A stretch of DNA of 64,000 nt from Leptospiraceae bacterium (GCA_026418015.1 JAOACE010000008.1:186001-250000), one strand, 5' to 3'. Positions 46,911 to 56,771 are shown, counted from the first letter of the stretch. Notes: generated by a model not told the origin, from the letters alone. Program-made: numbers and translations.

Positions 46911-49900
46911 TCTTTAATGCAATCTTAACAGAAAAATCTTCTATTTGGATGTCTTCTGTATAATGTGGCACGAGGTGATCCTTTCTTAACTCTGCTAGTG
47001 TTTCGTTTTCGATATAAGATTTAAATTGATCGATTGCTTCTTGAATTTCTTTTGTATTTGTTTCGATAGATAAAAGAATTCTATCACTTATTTCGAGGTT
47101 GGCTTTTTTTCTTGCTTCTTGGATATTTCGCACTAAATCACGTACAAGCCCCTCTTTGTAGAGTTCATCGGTAATTTCTGTATCGATTGCAACAACAAAA
47201 CCTTTGGATTCTGCCCCTTGTGTTCCTTCTTTGGAAATACCTTCGATAAGAAAATCCTCTTTATCGAATTGATACACTTGATTTTCTATTGGTATTTCTA
47301 TACTTCCTTGTTCTAACTGCTTTACTAATAGGTTTGGATCGTTTTCTTTTAAATATTGTTGAATATAACGAACTTTATTGCCTAATCGTTTTCCTAAGAC
47401 GGGTAAGTTGGGCTTAATGTTGTAATAAAAAATATTCGAAGAATCATCGAGGAATTCCAATTCTTTTACGTTTAACTCTTCTAAAAGAATTTGCTTTCCT
47501 TCTTCGATAATTTGTTTGTATTGAGAAGGCGCAAATACCATAATCTTTTTTAATGGTTGTCTTATCTTGATTTTTGCCTTTTGTCTTGCAGAACGCCCTA
47601 AAAATGCAATTAACTGCAGAATATTTCCTTTTTGGAGGATTTCGCTATTGTATTGATTTTCTAAATCTGCCTTGGGCCAATCTAAGAGATGAATGCTTAT
47701 GGGTAATTCACTGCCAATATTTAAGATTCTTTTTAGCTCTTGATAAACCATTTCAGAAAGATAAGGGGTATAAGGAGACATCAATTGTGCCAATCGTAGT
47801 AAGCATGTATATAATGTATAATATGCGGAGATCTTATCTTTATCTAATTCTCCTTTCCAGAATCGTCGTCTGTTTCTTCGAATATACCAATTGGATAAAG
47901 ATTCTACAAATTCTTCGATGAATTTGCCTGGTTTTAAACAATCATATTGATCTAAGTATTCTGTGGTCTTTTTGATTAAATCTTGTAGCAAAGAAATGAT
48001 CCATTGATCCATTTCGGGAAATTCGTTAAATTTTGTTTTTTCTTCGAAATTTTTAAGGGTTTGATAATGGATTTTATCCACTTTCGCATACATTCTAAAG
48101 AATTCTAAGGAATTGGTAATCATTTTAAAAAAGCTGATGACTAAAAGTAGAGGATCGCCTGCTTGACCGGGTTTTCCCATTCTTCGGCTATTTCCTGGTG
48201 GAGCTCCTGTTAAGAAATACCATCGAATTGCATCCGCTCCATGCATGTTAAAAACATCCCAGGGATCAACCGTATTACCTTTACTCTTGGACATTTTTTC
48301 GCCTTTTGCATCCAAGACATGGCCTAAACACACAACATTTTTAAAAGAGGACTGACCAGAAATCATCGTAGAAATTGCAAGCAGGGTATAAAACCATCCC
48401 CTGGTTTGATCAATGGCTTCGCTGATAAAATCTGCTGGAAAGTATTTTTCGAATAGCTCTTGATTTTTATGAGGCCAACCCCATTGTGCATAAGGCATAG
48501 CCCCTGAATCAAACCAACAATCGATTACTTCTGGTACTCTTCGGAATTCTTTTTTGGTTTTTGGATCCACCCAAGTGATTTGATCGATATAGGGTCTATG
48601 CAAATCCAACTGGGATAAATCCTTTCCTGTCTTTTCTTCGAGTTCTTTTCGCGAACCGATGAATTCAATGTTTCCTTCGTCGTCCATCCAGATAGGAAGA
48701 GGAGTTCCCCAATAACGTTCGCGCGATAGTGCCCAATCTTTGTTATTTTCTAACCAATTTCCAAAACGACCTTCTTTTATGTGGGAAGGTACCCAGTTTA
48801 TCGACTGATTATTCTTGATGAGCTGATCTTTTACTGCTGTGGTTTTAATATACCAAGCTTCTTTTGCATAATACATCAAAGGAGCACCAGAACGCCAACC
48901 AAATGGGTAATCATGTTTATATTGTTCGGATTTCCAAACCAAATTTTCCTTTTTTAGATCTCGGATGATCTCTTTATCTGCATCTTTAAAAAATTTATCT
49001 TTGTAGGGACCTACAGGGAATTTCCCATCTAATTGAACTCCATAGATGATGGGAAGATCATATTTTAAACCGACCTCTAAGTCGTCTGCACCATAAGCTG
49101 GCGCAATATGAACAATGCCGGTTCCCGTATCCATTGCAACAAAATCAGCCGTCACAGTATAGAAAGCTTTTTTTTGTTTTTGTTCTTCCGATAAAGGAAT
49201 AAAATCCATCAAACGCTGGTAAGTTATACCTTTGAGTTCTTGACCTTTAAACTTTTGTAGAATTTGATAATGTCTTTGTGCTTCGGGAAGATGTTTAAGG
49301 TTTTCTTCGATTAATTTATGCGCCAAAATATATTTTTCTTCTGGGTTGTATTCAGGAAGTTGGATCCATACATATTCTTCTTCTGGATTAAGAGCCAATG
49401 CAACGTTTGCAGGTAATGTCCAAGGAGTTGTCGTCCATACTAAAAAATAGGTATTAGGGAATCGATCATCAAGTATTTTAAACTTTACTGTAAGGGATGG
49501 ATCTACGACTTCTTTATAACCTAAGGCTACTTCTGCATCGCTTACAGTTGTGCCCATTATGGGATCAAACGGTACAACCCGATAACCTTTATACAACAAT
49601 CCTTTTTGATACATTTTTTTTAATAAGTACCAAACAGATTCGATGTATTCATTATCCATGGTAAAATAAGGATTTTCTAAATCTACCCAAAATCCTAAAC
49701 GTTCGCTAAACTCATTCCAAGCATCTACATATCTTAGTACAGATTCTCTACACAAACGATTAAAAGTTTCTAAACCATATTTTTCTTCGATTTCGGATTT
49801 CGTTTTTATGTTTAATTCTTTTTCTACTTCTCTTTCTACGGGTAAACCATGGCAATCCCATCCCGCTTTTCTAGGAATATGATAACCTTTTAATCCATAA

Positions 49901-50121
49901 TAACGAATGTAGATATCTTTATAGACTCTACTTAAAACATGGTGTATGCCAGGTTTACCATTTGCTGTGGGAGGTCCTTCGTAAAAAACAAATACTGGTC
50001 CATTTTGGTTTTTCTCTATGTGTTTTAAAAAAACTTGATTTTTTTTCCAAAATTCCAAAATTTCTAATTCTTTGGATGCAAATTCAGAAGATAGAGGATT
50101 ACTTTTGCTTTGTTCTGCCAT
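46903..50121 (-). CDS. ileS: Isoleucyl-tRNA synthetase IleS, type 2
   Basis: 1072 residues. The class I signature is FYEGPPTANGKPGIHHVLSR with HHVL in the HIGH position, and the KMSKS loop is GEKMSKSKGNTVDPWD. YYWGTPLPIWM-like and WTTTPWTLPANVALAL (editing domain) blocks are present. The length, the opening P-P-T-A-N-G and the absence of the bacterial C-terminal zinc finger point to the eukaryote-like type-2 enzyme, a class often less sensitive to mupirocin; resistance here is inferred only from that family knowledge. A TTGACA sits just upstream of the start but too close to act as its promoter. Confidence 0.95.
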   Translation of the reverse strand: MAEQSKSNPLSSEFASKELEILEFWKKNQVFLKHIEKNQNGPVFVFYEGPPTANGKPGIHHVLSRVYKDIYIRYYGLKGYHIPRKAGWDCHGLPVEREVEKELNIKTKSEIEEKYGLETFNRLCRESVLRYVDAWNEFSERLGFWVDLENPYFTMDNEYIESVWYLLKKMYQKGLLYKGYRVVPFDPIMGTTVSDAEVALGYKEVVDPSLTVKFKILDDRFPNTYFLVWTTTPWTLPANVALALNPEEEYVWIQLPEYNPEEKYILAHKLIEENLKHLPEAQRHYQILQKFKGQELKGITYQRLMDFIPLSEEQKQKKAFYTVTADFVAMDTGTGIVHIAPAYGADDLEVGLKYDLPIIYGVQLDGKFPVGPYKDKFFKDADKEIIRDLKKENLVWKSEQYKHDYPFGWRSGAPLMYYAKEAWYIKTTAVKDQLIKNNQSINWVPSHIKEGRFGNWLENNKDWALSRERYWGTPLPIWMDDEGNIEFIGSRKELEEKTGKDLSQLDLHRPYIDQITWVDPKTKKEFRRVPEVIDCWFDSGAMPYAQWGWPHKNQELFEKYFPADFISEAIDQTRGWFYTLLAISTMISGQSSFKNVVCLGHVLDAKGEKMSKSKGNTVDPWDVFNMHGADAIRWYFLTGAPPGNSRRMGKPGQAGDPLLLVISFFKMITNSLEFFRMYAKVDKIHYQTLKNFEEKTKFNEFPEMDQWIISLLQDLIKKTTEYLDQYDCLKPGKFIEEFVESLSNWYIRRNRRRFWKGELDKDKISAYYTLYTCLLRLAQLMSPYTPYLSEMVYQELKRILNIGSELPISIHLLDWPKADLENQYNSEILQKGNILQLIAFLGRSARQKAKIKIRQPLKKIMVFAPSQYKQIIEEGKQILLEELNVKELEFLDDSSNIFYYNIKPNLPVLGKRLGNKVRYIQQYLKENDPNLLVKQLEQGSIEIPIENQVYQFDKEDFLIEGISKEGTQGAESKGFVVAIDTEITDELYKEGLVRDLVRNIQEARKKANLEISDRILLSIETNTKEIQEAIDQFKSYIENETLAELRKDHLVPHYTEDIQIEDFSVKIALKKK

Positions 50122-50333
50122 ACATTGTCAATTTTTGAAGGTTTTATTACCAATCAATCGAATTCTAATAATTTTTATTTTTATAGAATTCGATTTTGAA
50201 ATTATTTTTTTACACTTTATAAAAAAATACGTCTAATTGTTATAAATTAGTAGAGTGAATTTAAAATAATTCAACTATAAATTTTTTAAAAAAAAAATTG
50301 ACTTATGGATTATAAAATTTTTTTAATTATATT

Positions 50334-53300
50334 ATGGATCATTTACATATGAAAAGTATTGAGTCTTTTTCATTACAAAAACTAATGCAACTTGCACCCT
50401 ATTCCTTTATAGAGATAGAATTTAATGATGATTATATCTTAAAAAATATACGATTTATCAATCCAGAACGATTTTATTCTCTCTTCAAAGATCAATTCGA
50501 TTATCCCATAAGTTATGATGAATTTTATGATCAATTTATACAAAAGATAGAACAAAATCCCGAAGGGATTTTTGAATTTATTGCAGAAAAAGAAAAATTC
50601 CTTGGGAATTTAAAAAAATTAAAAGAAAAACAAGAATTATTTTTTTCTATTCGATTCTATTCCAACCCAAAAAAGATCAACAACCACTTTATTGCCTTTT
50701 GTAATCTCTTTTTGATAGAACCCAACAAAACATTTTTCATCATCCAAGATACAACCGTAGAAAATTATTTTTTAAAATTGGTTTCGGAAGCTGCCCCCAT
50801 TGGTTTATTTTTGTATAGAGATACGTTTAAATTTGTTAACGAAGAACTATGCAAAATTACCGAATATTCCAAAGAAGAACTCTATCAAATGCATCTTTGG
50901 GATGTTGTAGAAGAATCTATACGCGAAACGATTAAACAGATCGCTTTACAAAGAATCGAAGGAAAACTATTAGAAAAACATTATAACGAAGCACCTCTGG
51001 TTACAAAATCGGGTAAAATCAAATGGTTGATGGTTTATGCAAATACAATTATGTATAAAGGAAATTACCACGGTTTTGGTATCTGTATTGACATTACAGA
51101 AAAAAAAATTCGAGAAGAAGAAAATAAAAAACTACAACGATTGTATTATATATTAAACAATGTTCAAGATATACTAATAAAAACCGAAGATACCAAAGAA
51201 ATTTTAAAAAAAATTGCAGAAGTGTTTATTGAATCGGATCAATTTCTCTTAGCTTGGGTTGGTAAAGAAGTCGGAGATAGAGTATTACCAGAAATCATCG
51301 TTGCAAAAGAAGAAATTTGTAAAAAATATTTAGAAAATATACAAATAAGTGTGGATCAAAATTCTCCCTATGGAAAAGGCCCAACAGGTATAGCTCATAG
51401 AGAAAATCGAATTGTCACAAATAACCATAGTTTTGATAATCCTGCAATGGAGCCTTGGTTAGAAAAACTAAGGAACTATAATTTTTATTCCACTTGTTCG
51501 ATTCCTATTAAAAGCCAAGAAGCTAGTTATTCCATTAACTTATATACAAATATAAAAAACTATTTCGACGAAGAAGAAGTTAAACTACTTTATAGAGTTA
51601 AATCTACGGTGGAATATGCTCTGTATAAAATTTATCAGAATCAATGGTTAAAAATTTTCCAAAAAATTATCGAGAATGCACCAGTAGAATTTCTTATTAC
51701 AGACGAAAAAAGTAGGATTATATATGCCAATTCGTTTACAGAACAGCTAACTGGCTACACTTGGGAAGAAATGTATTTACAAGATCCCAAAATATTTTCT
51801 TCTCATCTACATTCCAAAGAGTTTTATCAGAAATTATGGAATCATCTACTAAACAAAAAATCCTTCGAAGAAGTATTTATCAATCGCAAAAAAGATGGCG
51901 AACTGCATTATTTACACCTAACAATACTTCCCATTTTAGAAAATGATCGTATTACAAATTTTGCAAGTATAGGAGTAGATATAACAGAGAAAATCTTGCT
52001 AGAAGAACAAAATAAAATCAATCTATTTTTCGATCCAATAACAAAACTACCCAATAGAAGCTATTTTTCTTCAGAGATAGAAACTTATTTAAAACTATAC
52101 AATCAATCCTTTGCTTTAATTGATATAGATATTTTTAGCTTTCATTTTGTAAACAATCGATTTGGGTTTAGAATGGGAGATTTATATCTTAAAAAATTTG
52201 CAGAGATCCTACACGAAACATTACACAGACTTTCTTTAAAAAATCTAATCTGTCGAAAAGGAGATGATGAATTTTTGATAATGATTTTTCTAGAAAATTT
52301 AAACAAGCAAGTTGTATTGGATTTTCTCGAAAATCTAAAAAAAGAATGTAAAAAAAATCATCAAATAAAAGATCTCTACACGAATCAAGAAACTTCCCTC
52401 AATTTTTCTTATCATGCTGGAATTTCTTTTTATCCAGAAGATCTAGAAAAAAATTTGATCGATTCCAAAAATTTTACGTTAATCACAAATCATATGGTAA
52501 AAAACGCAGAGATGTCTCTATTCGATGCCAAAAAAGAAGAGGAATATGCTATCAAGTTCTATCAGCCCAAAATAGAAGAAGAAATTCAAAATTTTATTTT
52601 TGTAAAACAAAATATTTTTGATGCTATTCAAAAAAAAGAATTTATTATGTATTATCAACCTTATTTTTCGATAGAAAATTCTCATATTGTTGGCGCAGAA
52701 GCATTGGTTCGATGGCAAAAAAATGGTAAAATCATTTCTCCTGCAGAATTTATCCCTTATTTGGAAAAAACCGGGCAGTTGATAGAAATAGAACAATTCA
52801 TTTTTGATTTGGTATTAGAATTCTATCAATTATTACAAAAAGAAAATTTTTTTATTAATATCTCCATGAATGTTTCTCCTCCAACATTGAACAAAACAAA
52901 TTTTGCTCAAAATATTTTACAAAAGATTCAAGAATACAACATTGATCCATCTAGGTTAATTTGCGAAATTACCGAATCTTCTTTGATTGAAAATTTTGAT
53001 CATGTAATCCATATAATTCGTCATTTAAATAATTATAAAATCCGTTTTGCATTAGATGATTTTGGAAGTGGATATTCTTCCCTTGCTTACATAGAAGAAT
53101 TACCTGTTGATTTATTAAAAATTGATCGAATTCTGATTAAACATTTATCAAAAGATACAAAAAAAATCCCCATATTAGAAATGATCATTCAATTAGCTCA
53201 CAAACTATCTTTAAAAACAGTCGCAGAAGGAGTAGAAAACGAAACAGAATTGAATATCTTACGAAATCTTGAATGCGACTATGCACAAGGTTATTTATTA

Positions 53301-53363
53301 GGAAAACCCATGCCAAAAGAATCGCTGTTGGAATTATTAAGTAAAATTAATAATAGAAAATAA
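50334..53363 (+). CDS. PAS-GAF-PAS sensor with degenerate GGDEF and intact EAL domain
   Basis: 1009 residues, soluble. PAS at about 145-265 (VSEAAPIGLFLYRDTFKFVNEEL), GAF about 285-430, a second PAS about 440-565 (APVEFLITDEKSRIIYANSF), GGDEF about 570-735 and EAL about 745-1005. The diguanylate cyclase signature is RKGDDEFLIM, so the first Gly is replaced by Lys and catalysis is doubtful. The phosphodiesterase residues all look present: GAEALVRW, NISMNVSPP, CEITESSLI, DDFGSGYSSLAYIE, LLKIDRI, VAEGVENETE and AQGYLLGKP. It probably hydrolyses c-di-GMP under redox, light or ligand control through PAS/GAF. It is monocistronic. Confidence 0.9.
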   Translation: MDHLHMKSIESFSLQKLMQLAPYSFIEIEFNDDYILKNIRFINPERFYSLFKDQFDYPISYDEFYDQFIQKIEQNPEGIFEFIAEKEKFLGNLKKLKEKQELFFSIRFYSNPKKINNHFIAFCNLFLIEPNKTFFIIQDTTVENYFLKLVSEAAPIGLFLYRDTFKFVNEELCKITEYSKEELYQMHLWDVVEESIRETIKQIALQRIEGKLLEKHYNEAPLVTKSGKIKWLMVYANTIMYKGNYHGFGICIDITEKKIREEENKKLQRLYYILNNVQDILIKTEDTKEILKKIAEVFIESDQFLLAWVGKEVGDRVLPEIIVAKEEICKKYLENIQISVDQNSPYGKGPTGIAHRENRIVTNNHSFDNPAMEPWLEKLRNYNFYSTCSIPIKSQEASYSINLYTNIKNYFDEEEVKLLYRVKSTVEYALYKIYQNQWLKIFQKIIENAPVEFLITDEKSRIIYANSFTEQLTGYTWEEMYLQDPKIFSSHLHSKEFYQKLWNHLLNKKSFEEVFINRKKDGELHYLHLTILPILENDRITNFASIGVDITEKILLEEQNKINLFFDPITKLPNRSYFSSEIETYLKLYNQSFALIDIDIFSFHFVNNRFGFRMGDLYLKKFAEILHETLHRLSLKNLICRKGDDEFLIMIFLENLNKQVVLDFLENLKKECKKNHQIKDLYTNQETSLNFSYHAGISFYPEDLEKNLIDSKNFTLITNHMVKNAEMSLFDAKKEEEYAIKFYQPKIEEEIQNFIFVKQNIFDAIQKKEFIMYYQPYFSIENSHIVGAEALVRWQKNGKIISPAEFIPYLEKTGQLIEIEQFIFDLVLEFYQLLQKENFFINISMNVSPPTLNKTNFAQNILQKIQEYNIDPSRLICEITESSLIENFDHVIHIIRHLNNYKIRFALDDFGSGYSSLAYIEELPVDLLKIDRILIKHLSKDTKKIPILEMIIQLAHKLSLKTVAEGVENETELNILRNLECDYAQGYLLGKPMPKESLLELLSKINNRK

Positions 53364-53476
53364 TTATTTTAATTAATTACTATCCTGAAAATTTCGCATA
53401 GAATTTTTTGCTTCTATAACAATCTTTAAATAAGTGATTTGTCAATTATTTATTTTAATATATTTTATTTTTTCTA

Positions 53477-54027
53477 TGATAGTTTTTGCCAAAATAGAGT
53501 TATAAATTTATATGAGAGTCGATCAATACACAACAAAAAAATTTTCTTTTGTTTGTTTGAATTTAGAACCACAGCATTATGAATTCTTAAAAGAAATTGC
53601 CAACACCCGTTTTGATGGAAGCTCTTATCGTGCCATTTTTTATTTGTTGAATAAATACCTTCATCATCTTTATGAGATAAGAATTACACCATCAAAACTA
53701 ACAGAAACAGCAACCTATCAGCCCAGAACCAAACAATACAAGAGAAGAACCATCAAGATGAATCCCGTTTTATGGAGCAAGTTGTTCGAAACAAGGCATT
53801 TTGTAGGGTATTCAATTAGTGCAATGGTAAGAATTATGCTCGACTGGGAGATGCAATCTCAGGGATACGACATAATTCCATTGGTAGCATTGCCTCAGTT
53901 GCCAAGAAATGTTTTTGATCCTGCTTTGTCTGAACATTGGATAAATAATTATTCTTACAAGAAGCAAGGAATTTACGAATCAAGAGAAATTATTTGTAGT
54001 TTTTTGGATGAATTCGGTTGATAATAT
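53477..54027 (+). repeat. Direct repeat, copy 1 (DUF1564-like gene plus leader)
   Basis: About 550 bp highly similar to 59507-60057 in the same orientation. It covers about 35 nt of leader (TGATAGTTTTT ... ATAAATTTAT), the whole 510-bp gene and the first bases after the stop, after which the flanks diverge. Confidence 0.9.
53512..54021 (+). CDS. DUF1564-like protein, copy 1
   Basis: 169 residues, soluble and basic in the middle. LNLEPQHYEFLKEIA, then TATYQPRTKQYKRRTIKMNP and VLWSKLFETRHFVGYSISAM resemble the Leptospira paralogous family DUF1564 (LIPE-like N-terminal helix, YQ...K-R segment, then a V-W-x-x-L-x-x-x-x-x-x-G-x-S helix pair). The fold may be a ribbon-helix-helix-like DNA binder, but this is inference. 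It is 95% identical to a second copy at 59.5 kb (differences at about eight positions). Function unknown. TTGTCA and TATATT with a 14-nt spacer lie at 53439-53464. Confidence 0.6.
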   Translation: MRVDQYTTKKFSFVCLNLEPQHYEFLKEIANTRFDGSSYRAIFYLLNKYLHHLYEIRITPSKLTETATYQPRTKQYKRRTIKMNPVLWSKLFETRHFVGYSISAMVRIMLDWEMQSQGYDIIPLVALPQLPRNVFDPALSEHWINNYSYKKQGIYESREIICSFLDEFG

Positions 54028-54037
54028 AATTATTTTG

Positions 54038-54407
54038 ATTAAAAAAACGAATTTGTGCTAGTTTTAGAACATATCCATAGACCGCATCAATTTGGTGTGG
54101 TAAGAGATCTACCTTAAAACATTCATCGCAGGGAAAGGATCATACTAAGAAGCATAGCGAAAACGAATGGATTCTAATGCTAAAAAAAATTTTGTTGTAT
54201 CTTCGTTAAAGTAGATTTTATTCTTGATTATTTTAATATTTTTAAGAACATCTGTTGATAAAATGTCTGAATATGACTTGTTTGTGTTTATATCCAAAAA
54301 AATCAATTTAAAACAATTGTCGTTGATTTTTTCTACATCTTTTAGTTTAATCTGATTAGGCCATAAAGGAAATCTCCTTTTTCGATATTGATGGAGTTTT
54401 CTTGCAT
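54038..54407 (-). pseudogene. N-terminal remnant of an SNF2-type defence helicase
   Basis: A leftward ATG at 54407 with GGGAG 7 nt upstream opens MQENSINIEKGDFLYGLI. After one frameshift the text continues LKDVEKINDNCFKLIFLDIN and later TTKFFLALESIRFRYAS, then, past a stop and another shift, YDPFPAMNVLR and LLPHQIDAVYGYVLKLAQIR. This matches the conserved start of large SNF2/DEAD helicases of phage-defence loci (L-E-S-I-R-x-R-Y-A ... F-D-P-x-x-A-V ... D-P-L-P-H-Q-x-x-A-V-Y), which lies just ahead of Walker A. The frame is lost at about 54038, 17 nt from the end of the DUF1564-like gene, so the remaining helicase has been deleted. At least two frameshifts and two in-frame stops. Confidence 0.8.
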
Positions 54408-54715
54408 AGTTATCTCCCTAAATAACAGAATAAAAAATAATTTTTTTGTCAAATCCAAATTGAAATTAAATATTAAAACTTTGTAATTTATCTCATAATA
54501 TTTTTTAATTAATATAGATTATAAAATTACTACTTTTTTCTATTTATAAATATATTTTAGTTTAGCAAATTACTACTAAGATTTAATATCATTGTTTATA
54601 GCATCAATTTGCTCATTAGATTTAGCATAAAAACGAGATAAATCATGGATTTTTTGTTCAACACAAAATTATTTTAAAAAATTTTTTAATTGATGTCCCT
54701 AAAAGGTTCGTTTAA
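54408..54715. other. AT-rich spacer with possible gene debris
   Basis: No intact gene. It contains the short minus-strand tail described next (54576-54664) and long A/T runs. A TTGTCA near 54447 is the only promoter-like motif, with no convincing partner. Confidence 0.5.
54576..54664 (-). pseudogene. Possible C-terminal scrap of a DNA methyltransferase
   Basis: About 28 codons ending at a TAG read VEQKIHDLSRFYAKSNEQID then AINNDIKS. The spacing of V-x-x-K-I-x-x-L, Y, S-x-E-x-I resembles the last residues of many Eco57I/N6-adenine methyltransferases (I-D-x-L-V-Y-x-L-Y-x-L-S-x-E-E-I). It lies directly upstream of, and in the same direction as, the helicase remnant, where a methylase gene would be expected in such loci. 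The match is short and weak. Confidence 0.25.
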
Positions 54716-54724
54716 TTGTATATT

Positions 54725-55624
54725 ATGAGATTGCAAAATCTTACAGAAAAGATTCAGCAAGTATTTCCCGAGCATCAGTCCAAGGTTCTGCAAGAAGTTC
54801 TTAATTTTATGGATGAGCTTGTTAAAGTAAGTGATTTTAATGAACTCAAATTAATCGTTAAGGAATTAGCAGAAGCTCAAAAACGAACCGAACAAAAGTT
54901 AGAAGAATTAACAGATGCTCAAAAACGAACCGAACAAAAGTTAGAAGAATTAACAGATGCTCAAAAACGAACCGAACAAAAGTTAGAAGAATTAACAGAT
55001 GCTCAAAAACGAACTGAACAAAAGTTAGAAGAACTAGCAGATGCTCAAAAAAGAACTGAACAAAAATTAGAAGAATTAGCAGATGCTCAAAAACGAACTG
55101 AACAAAAATTAGAAGAACTAGTAGAAGCTCAAAAACGAACTGAAGTAAGGTTCGAAGAATTAGCAGATGCTCAAAGAAAAACCGAAGAGAAGTTAGGAAA
55201 ATTGATAGAAGAGCACCAAACCACAAGACAAGAATTAGGTGGGTTATCTCATTCTTTTGGTTATTTGTTAGAAGATAGGGCATACAAAGGCCTACCTGCA
55301 ATATTAGAAAAACAATGGGGAATTAAAGTCAAAGAGCCTTTAAAAAGAGATATATTTCCTTATAAATGCGATAGGAAGTTAGAAATCAACATTATTGGTA
55401 AAGGCGAAAAAGATCAAAAAGAAATATGGATTATCGGAGAGTCAAAATCCCAACTAAAAAGAAAGCATGTAGATCAATTTATTCGAAAACAATATATATT
55501 TGAGGAACTTTTTCCTGGCGACAAGTTTTATTTAATGGTTACACATATGACCGATCCAGAAGTTAAAGCATATGCAGAAAAGCAAGGTATACGAGTATTT
55601 TACTCTTACGAATTTCACTTATAA
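54725..55624 (+). CDS. Coiled-coil repeat protein with PD-(D/E)XK-like C-terminus
   Basis: 299 residues from the ATG at 54725 (a TTG three codons earlier is also in frame). After a helical head (1-44) come eight 14-residue units, [14 protein letters not shown] and variants (45-156), forming a long two-heptad coiled coil. The C-terminal 120 residues ([18 protein letters not shown] ... YSYEFHL) resemble the PD-(D/E)XK-type domain that follows coiled coils in DUF3782-like proteins. The E-x-K pair is seen as IIGESKSQ, but the usual preceding Asp is Asn ([10 protein letters not shown]), so nuclease activity is uncertain. These proteins are common in thermophiles and cyanobacteria, and their function is unknown. 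Confidence 0.7.
   Translation: MRLQNLTEKIQQVFPEHQSKVLQEVLNFMDELVKVSDFNELKLIVKELAEAQKRTEQKLEELTDAQKRTEQKLEELTDAQKRTEQKLEELTDAQKRTEQKLEELADAQKRTEQKLEELADAQKRTEQKLEELVEAQKRTEVRFEELADAQRKTEEKLGKLIEEHQTTRQELGGLSHSFGYLLEDRAYKGLPAILEKQWGIKVKEPLKRDIFPYKCDRKLEINIIGKGEKDQKEIWIIGESKSQLKRKHVDQFIRKQYIFEELFPGDKFYLMVTHMTDPEVKAYAEKQGIRVFYSYEFHL
54857..55192 (+). repeat. Eight tandem 42-bp repeats
   Basis: Eight in-frame 42-bp units encode the 14-residue coiled-coil repeat. Units 2-4 are nearly identical in DNA and the last two have drifted most, so copy number is likely to vary by slippage or recombination while keeping frame and heptad phase. Confidence 0.9.
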
Positions 55625-55847
55625 TAAAAAAATATTATCAATCAATCTATATTAAATATTAATAAAATAAATATATTATTTTTTATAAAATGATTTTAAT
55701 AGAATCATCAAAAACATTTTTATAAAGTGGATTTGCTCAAGATGAATTATTTAACCGATTATATTTTTTTAGAATCGATCATTTTAATAGAAATCCATTT
55801 AAAAATTTATATTGACATATTTTCGATTTTCTAGGATCTTGTATTTT

Positions 55848-56771
55848 GTGAAGTTAGCTCTTATTGGTGATGTTCATGGTTTTTTTGATGATTTCGATGT
55901 AGAATATTTTAATCAATCCGACTATGATTTTATTCTCTTTACGGGTGATGTTCCTGATTTTTTTCATTTGTCTAACAAAGCATACAAAAAGATTGCCTTG
56001 CTAAAAAAAAATGTATTTATGCAGTGGGGTAATCATGATGGGTTTAGTTTTTTAGAAGTTGTTGGAGAACTATTTGGTTGGTCGTATTTTAAAGTCGATT
56101 CCTCCAAAATTCCTGTAATAAAAAAAAGACTCGATACACTTAAAAAGCAATTAGGAAGTAATGTGATCAGCGGTGGATATAAAGCAACGCTACTTACAGA
56201 AAACTGTGCTTTGTTTATAGTTCGTCCTCATTCGATTGGAGGAAGTAGATTGGGTTACAAAGAGATTTTGCAAGACTCATACAATGTAAAGGATTTTCAA
56301 GATTCTTTTAATAAAATGAAAAATATCCTAGATCACTTTAAAACGGAGTTTCCCAAAGTGGATACACTCATTTTTTTAGGACATAATGGTCCTTATGGTT
56401 TAAGTAATGATCCCAGAGATGTTTGGGGCTGCGATTTTAAGCCAGAATTAGGAGATTTTGGGGATATAGACTTTCGTCAAATCATTGATTACGCAAAACA
56501 AAAGGGTTTTTTTGTACCCTTAGTAGTTGCTGGACATATGCATCATCGACTTTCTAAAAAAACCGAAAAATATCTAAGGAAAAAACAAGAAGATCTGCAA
56601 AATTATAGAGAAAGACAATCAATCACCCAAAAAGACGATACCTATTATGTAAATCCTGCAAAAGTTCCTAGAATCATTAAGCAAAATGGTGTGGTTTTAC
56701 ATTATCATGTTTTTGTAGAAATCTCTCAACACAATGTTTTAAAAATCGAAGAAAAATACGTCAAAAAATAA
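55848..56771 (+). CDS. Metallophosphoesterase, TIGR04168-like
   Basis: 307 residues from a GTG at 55848 (VKLALIGDVHGFFDDF); an upstream TTG frame start lacks the usual beginning. The dinuclear metal motifs are D-x-H in IGDVHG, FTGDVPDF, QWGNHDGF, LGHNGPYGLSN and AGHMHHRL. The segment GCDFKPELGDFGDIDFRQII between the last two resembles the plant and cyanobacterial TIGR04168 family, whose substrate is unknown. It is 5 nt upstream of the 634-residue gene, a likely two-gene operon. AGGAT upstream may be the ribosome site. Confidence 0.85.
   Translation: MKLALIGDVHGFFDDFDVEYFNQSDYDFILFTGDVPDFFHLSNKAYKKIALLKKNVFMQWGNHDGFSFLEVVGELFGWSYFKVDSSKIPVIKKRLDTLKKQLGSNVISGGYKATLLTENCALFIVRPHSIGGSRLGYKEILQDSYNVKDFQDSFNKMKNILDHFKTEFPKVDTLIFLGHNGPYGLSNDPRDVWGCDFKPELGDFGDIDFRQIIDYAKQKGFFVPLVVAGHMHHRLSKKTEKYLRKKQEDLQNYRERQSITQKDDTYYVNPAKVPRIIKQNGVVLHYHVFVEISQHNVLKIEEKYVKK

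Noticed and set aside
47574-47921. 115-residue plus-strand open frame within ileS
   Set aside because: It lies fully inside a well-conserved part of ileS and has no recognisable features.
54857-55192. Regular repeats that could suggest a CRISPR array
   Set aside because: The units are contiguous, in frame and without unique spacers; they encode a coiled coil. No array was seen elsewhere in the window on either strand.
54858-55301. 147-residue minus-strand open frame of Leu/Phe-rich repeats
   Set aside because: It is the antisense reading of the coiled-coil repeats, which have clear coding sense on the plus strand.
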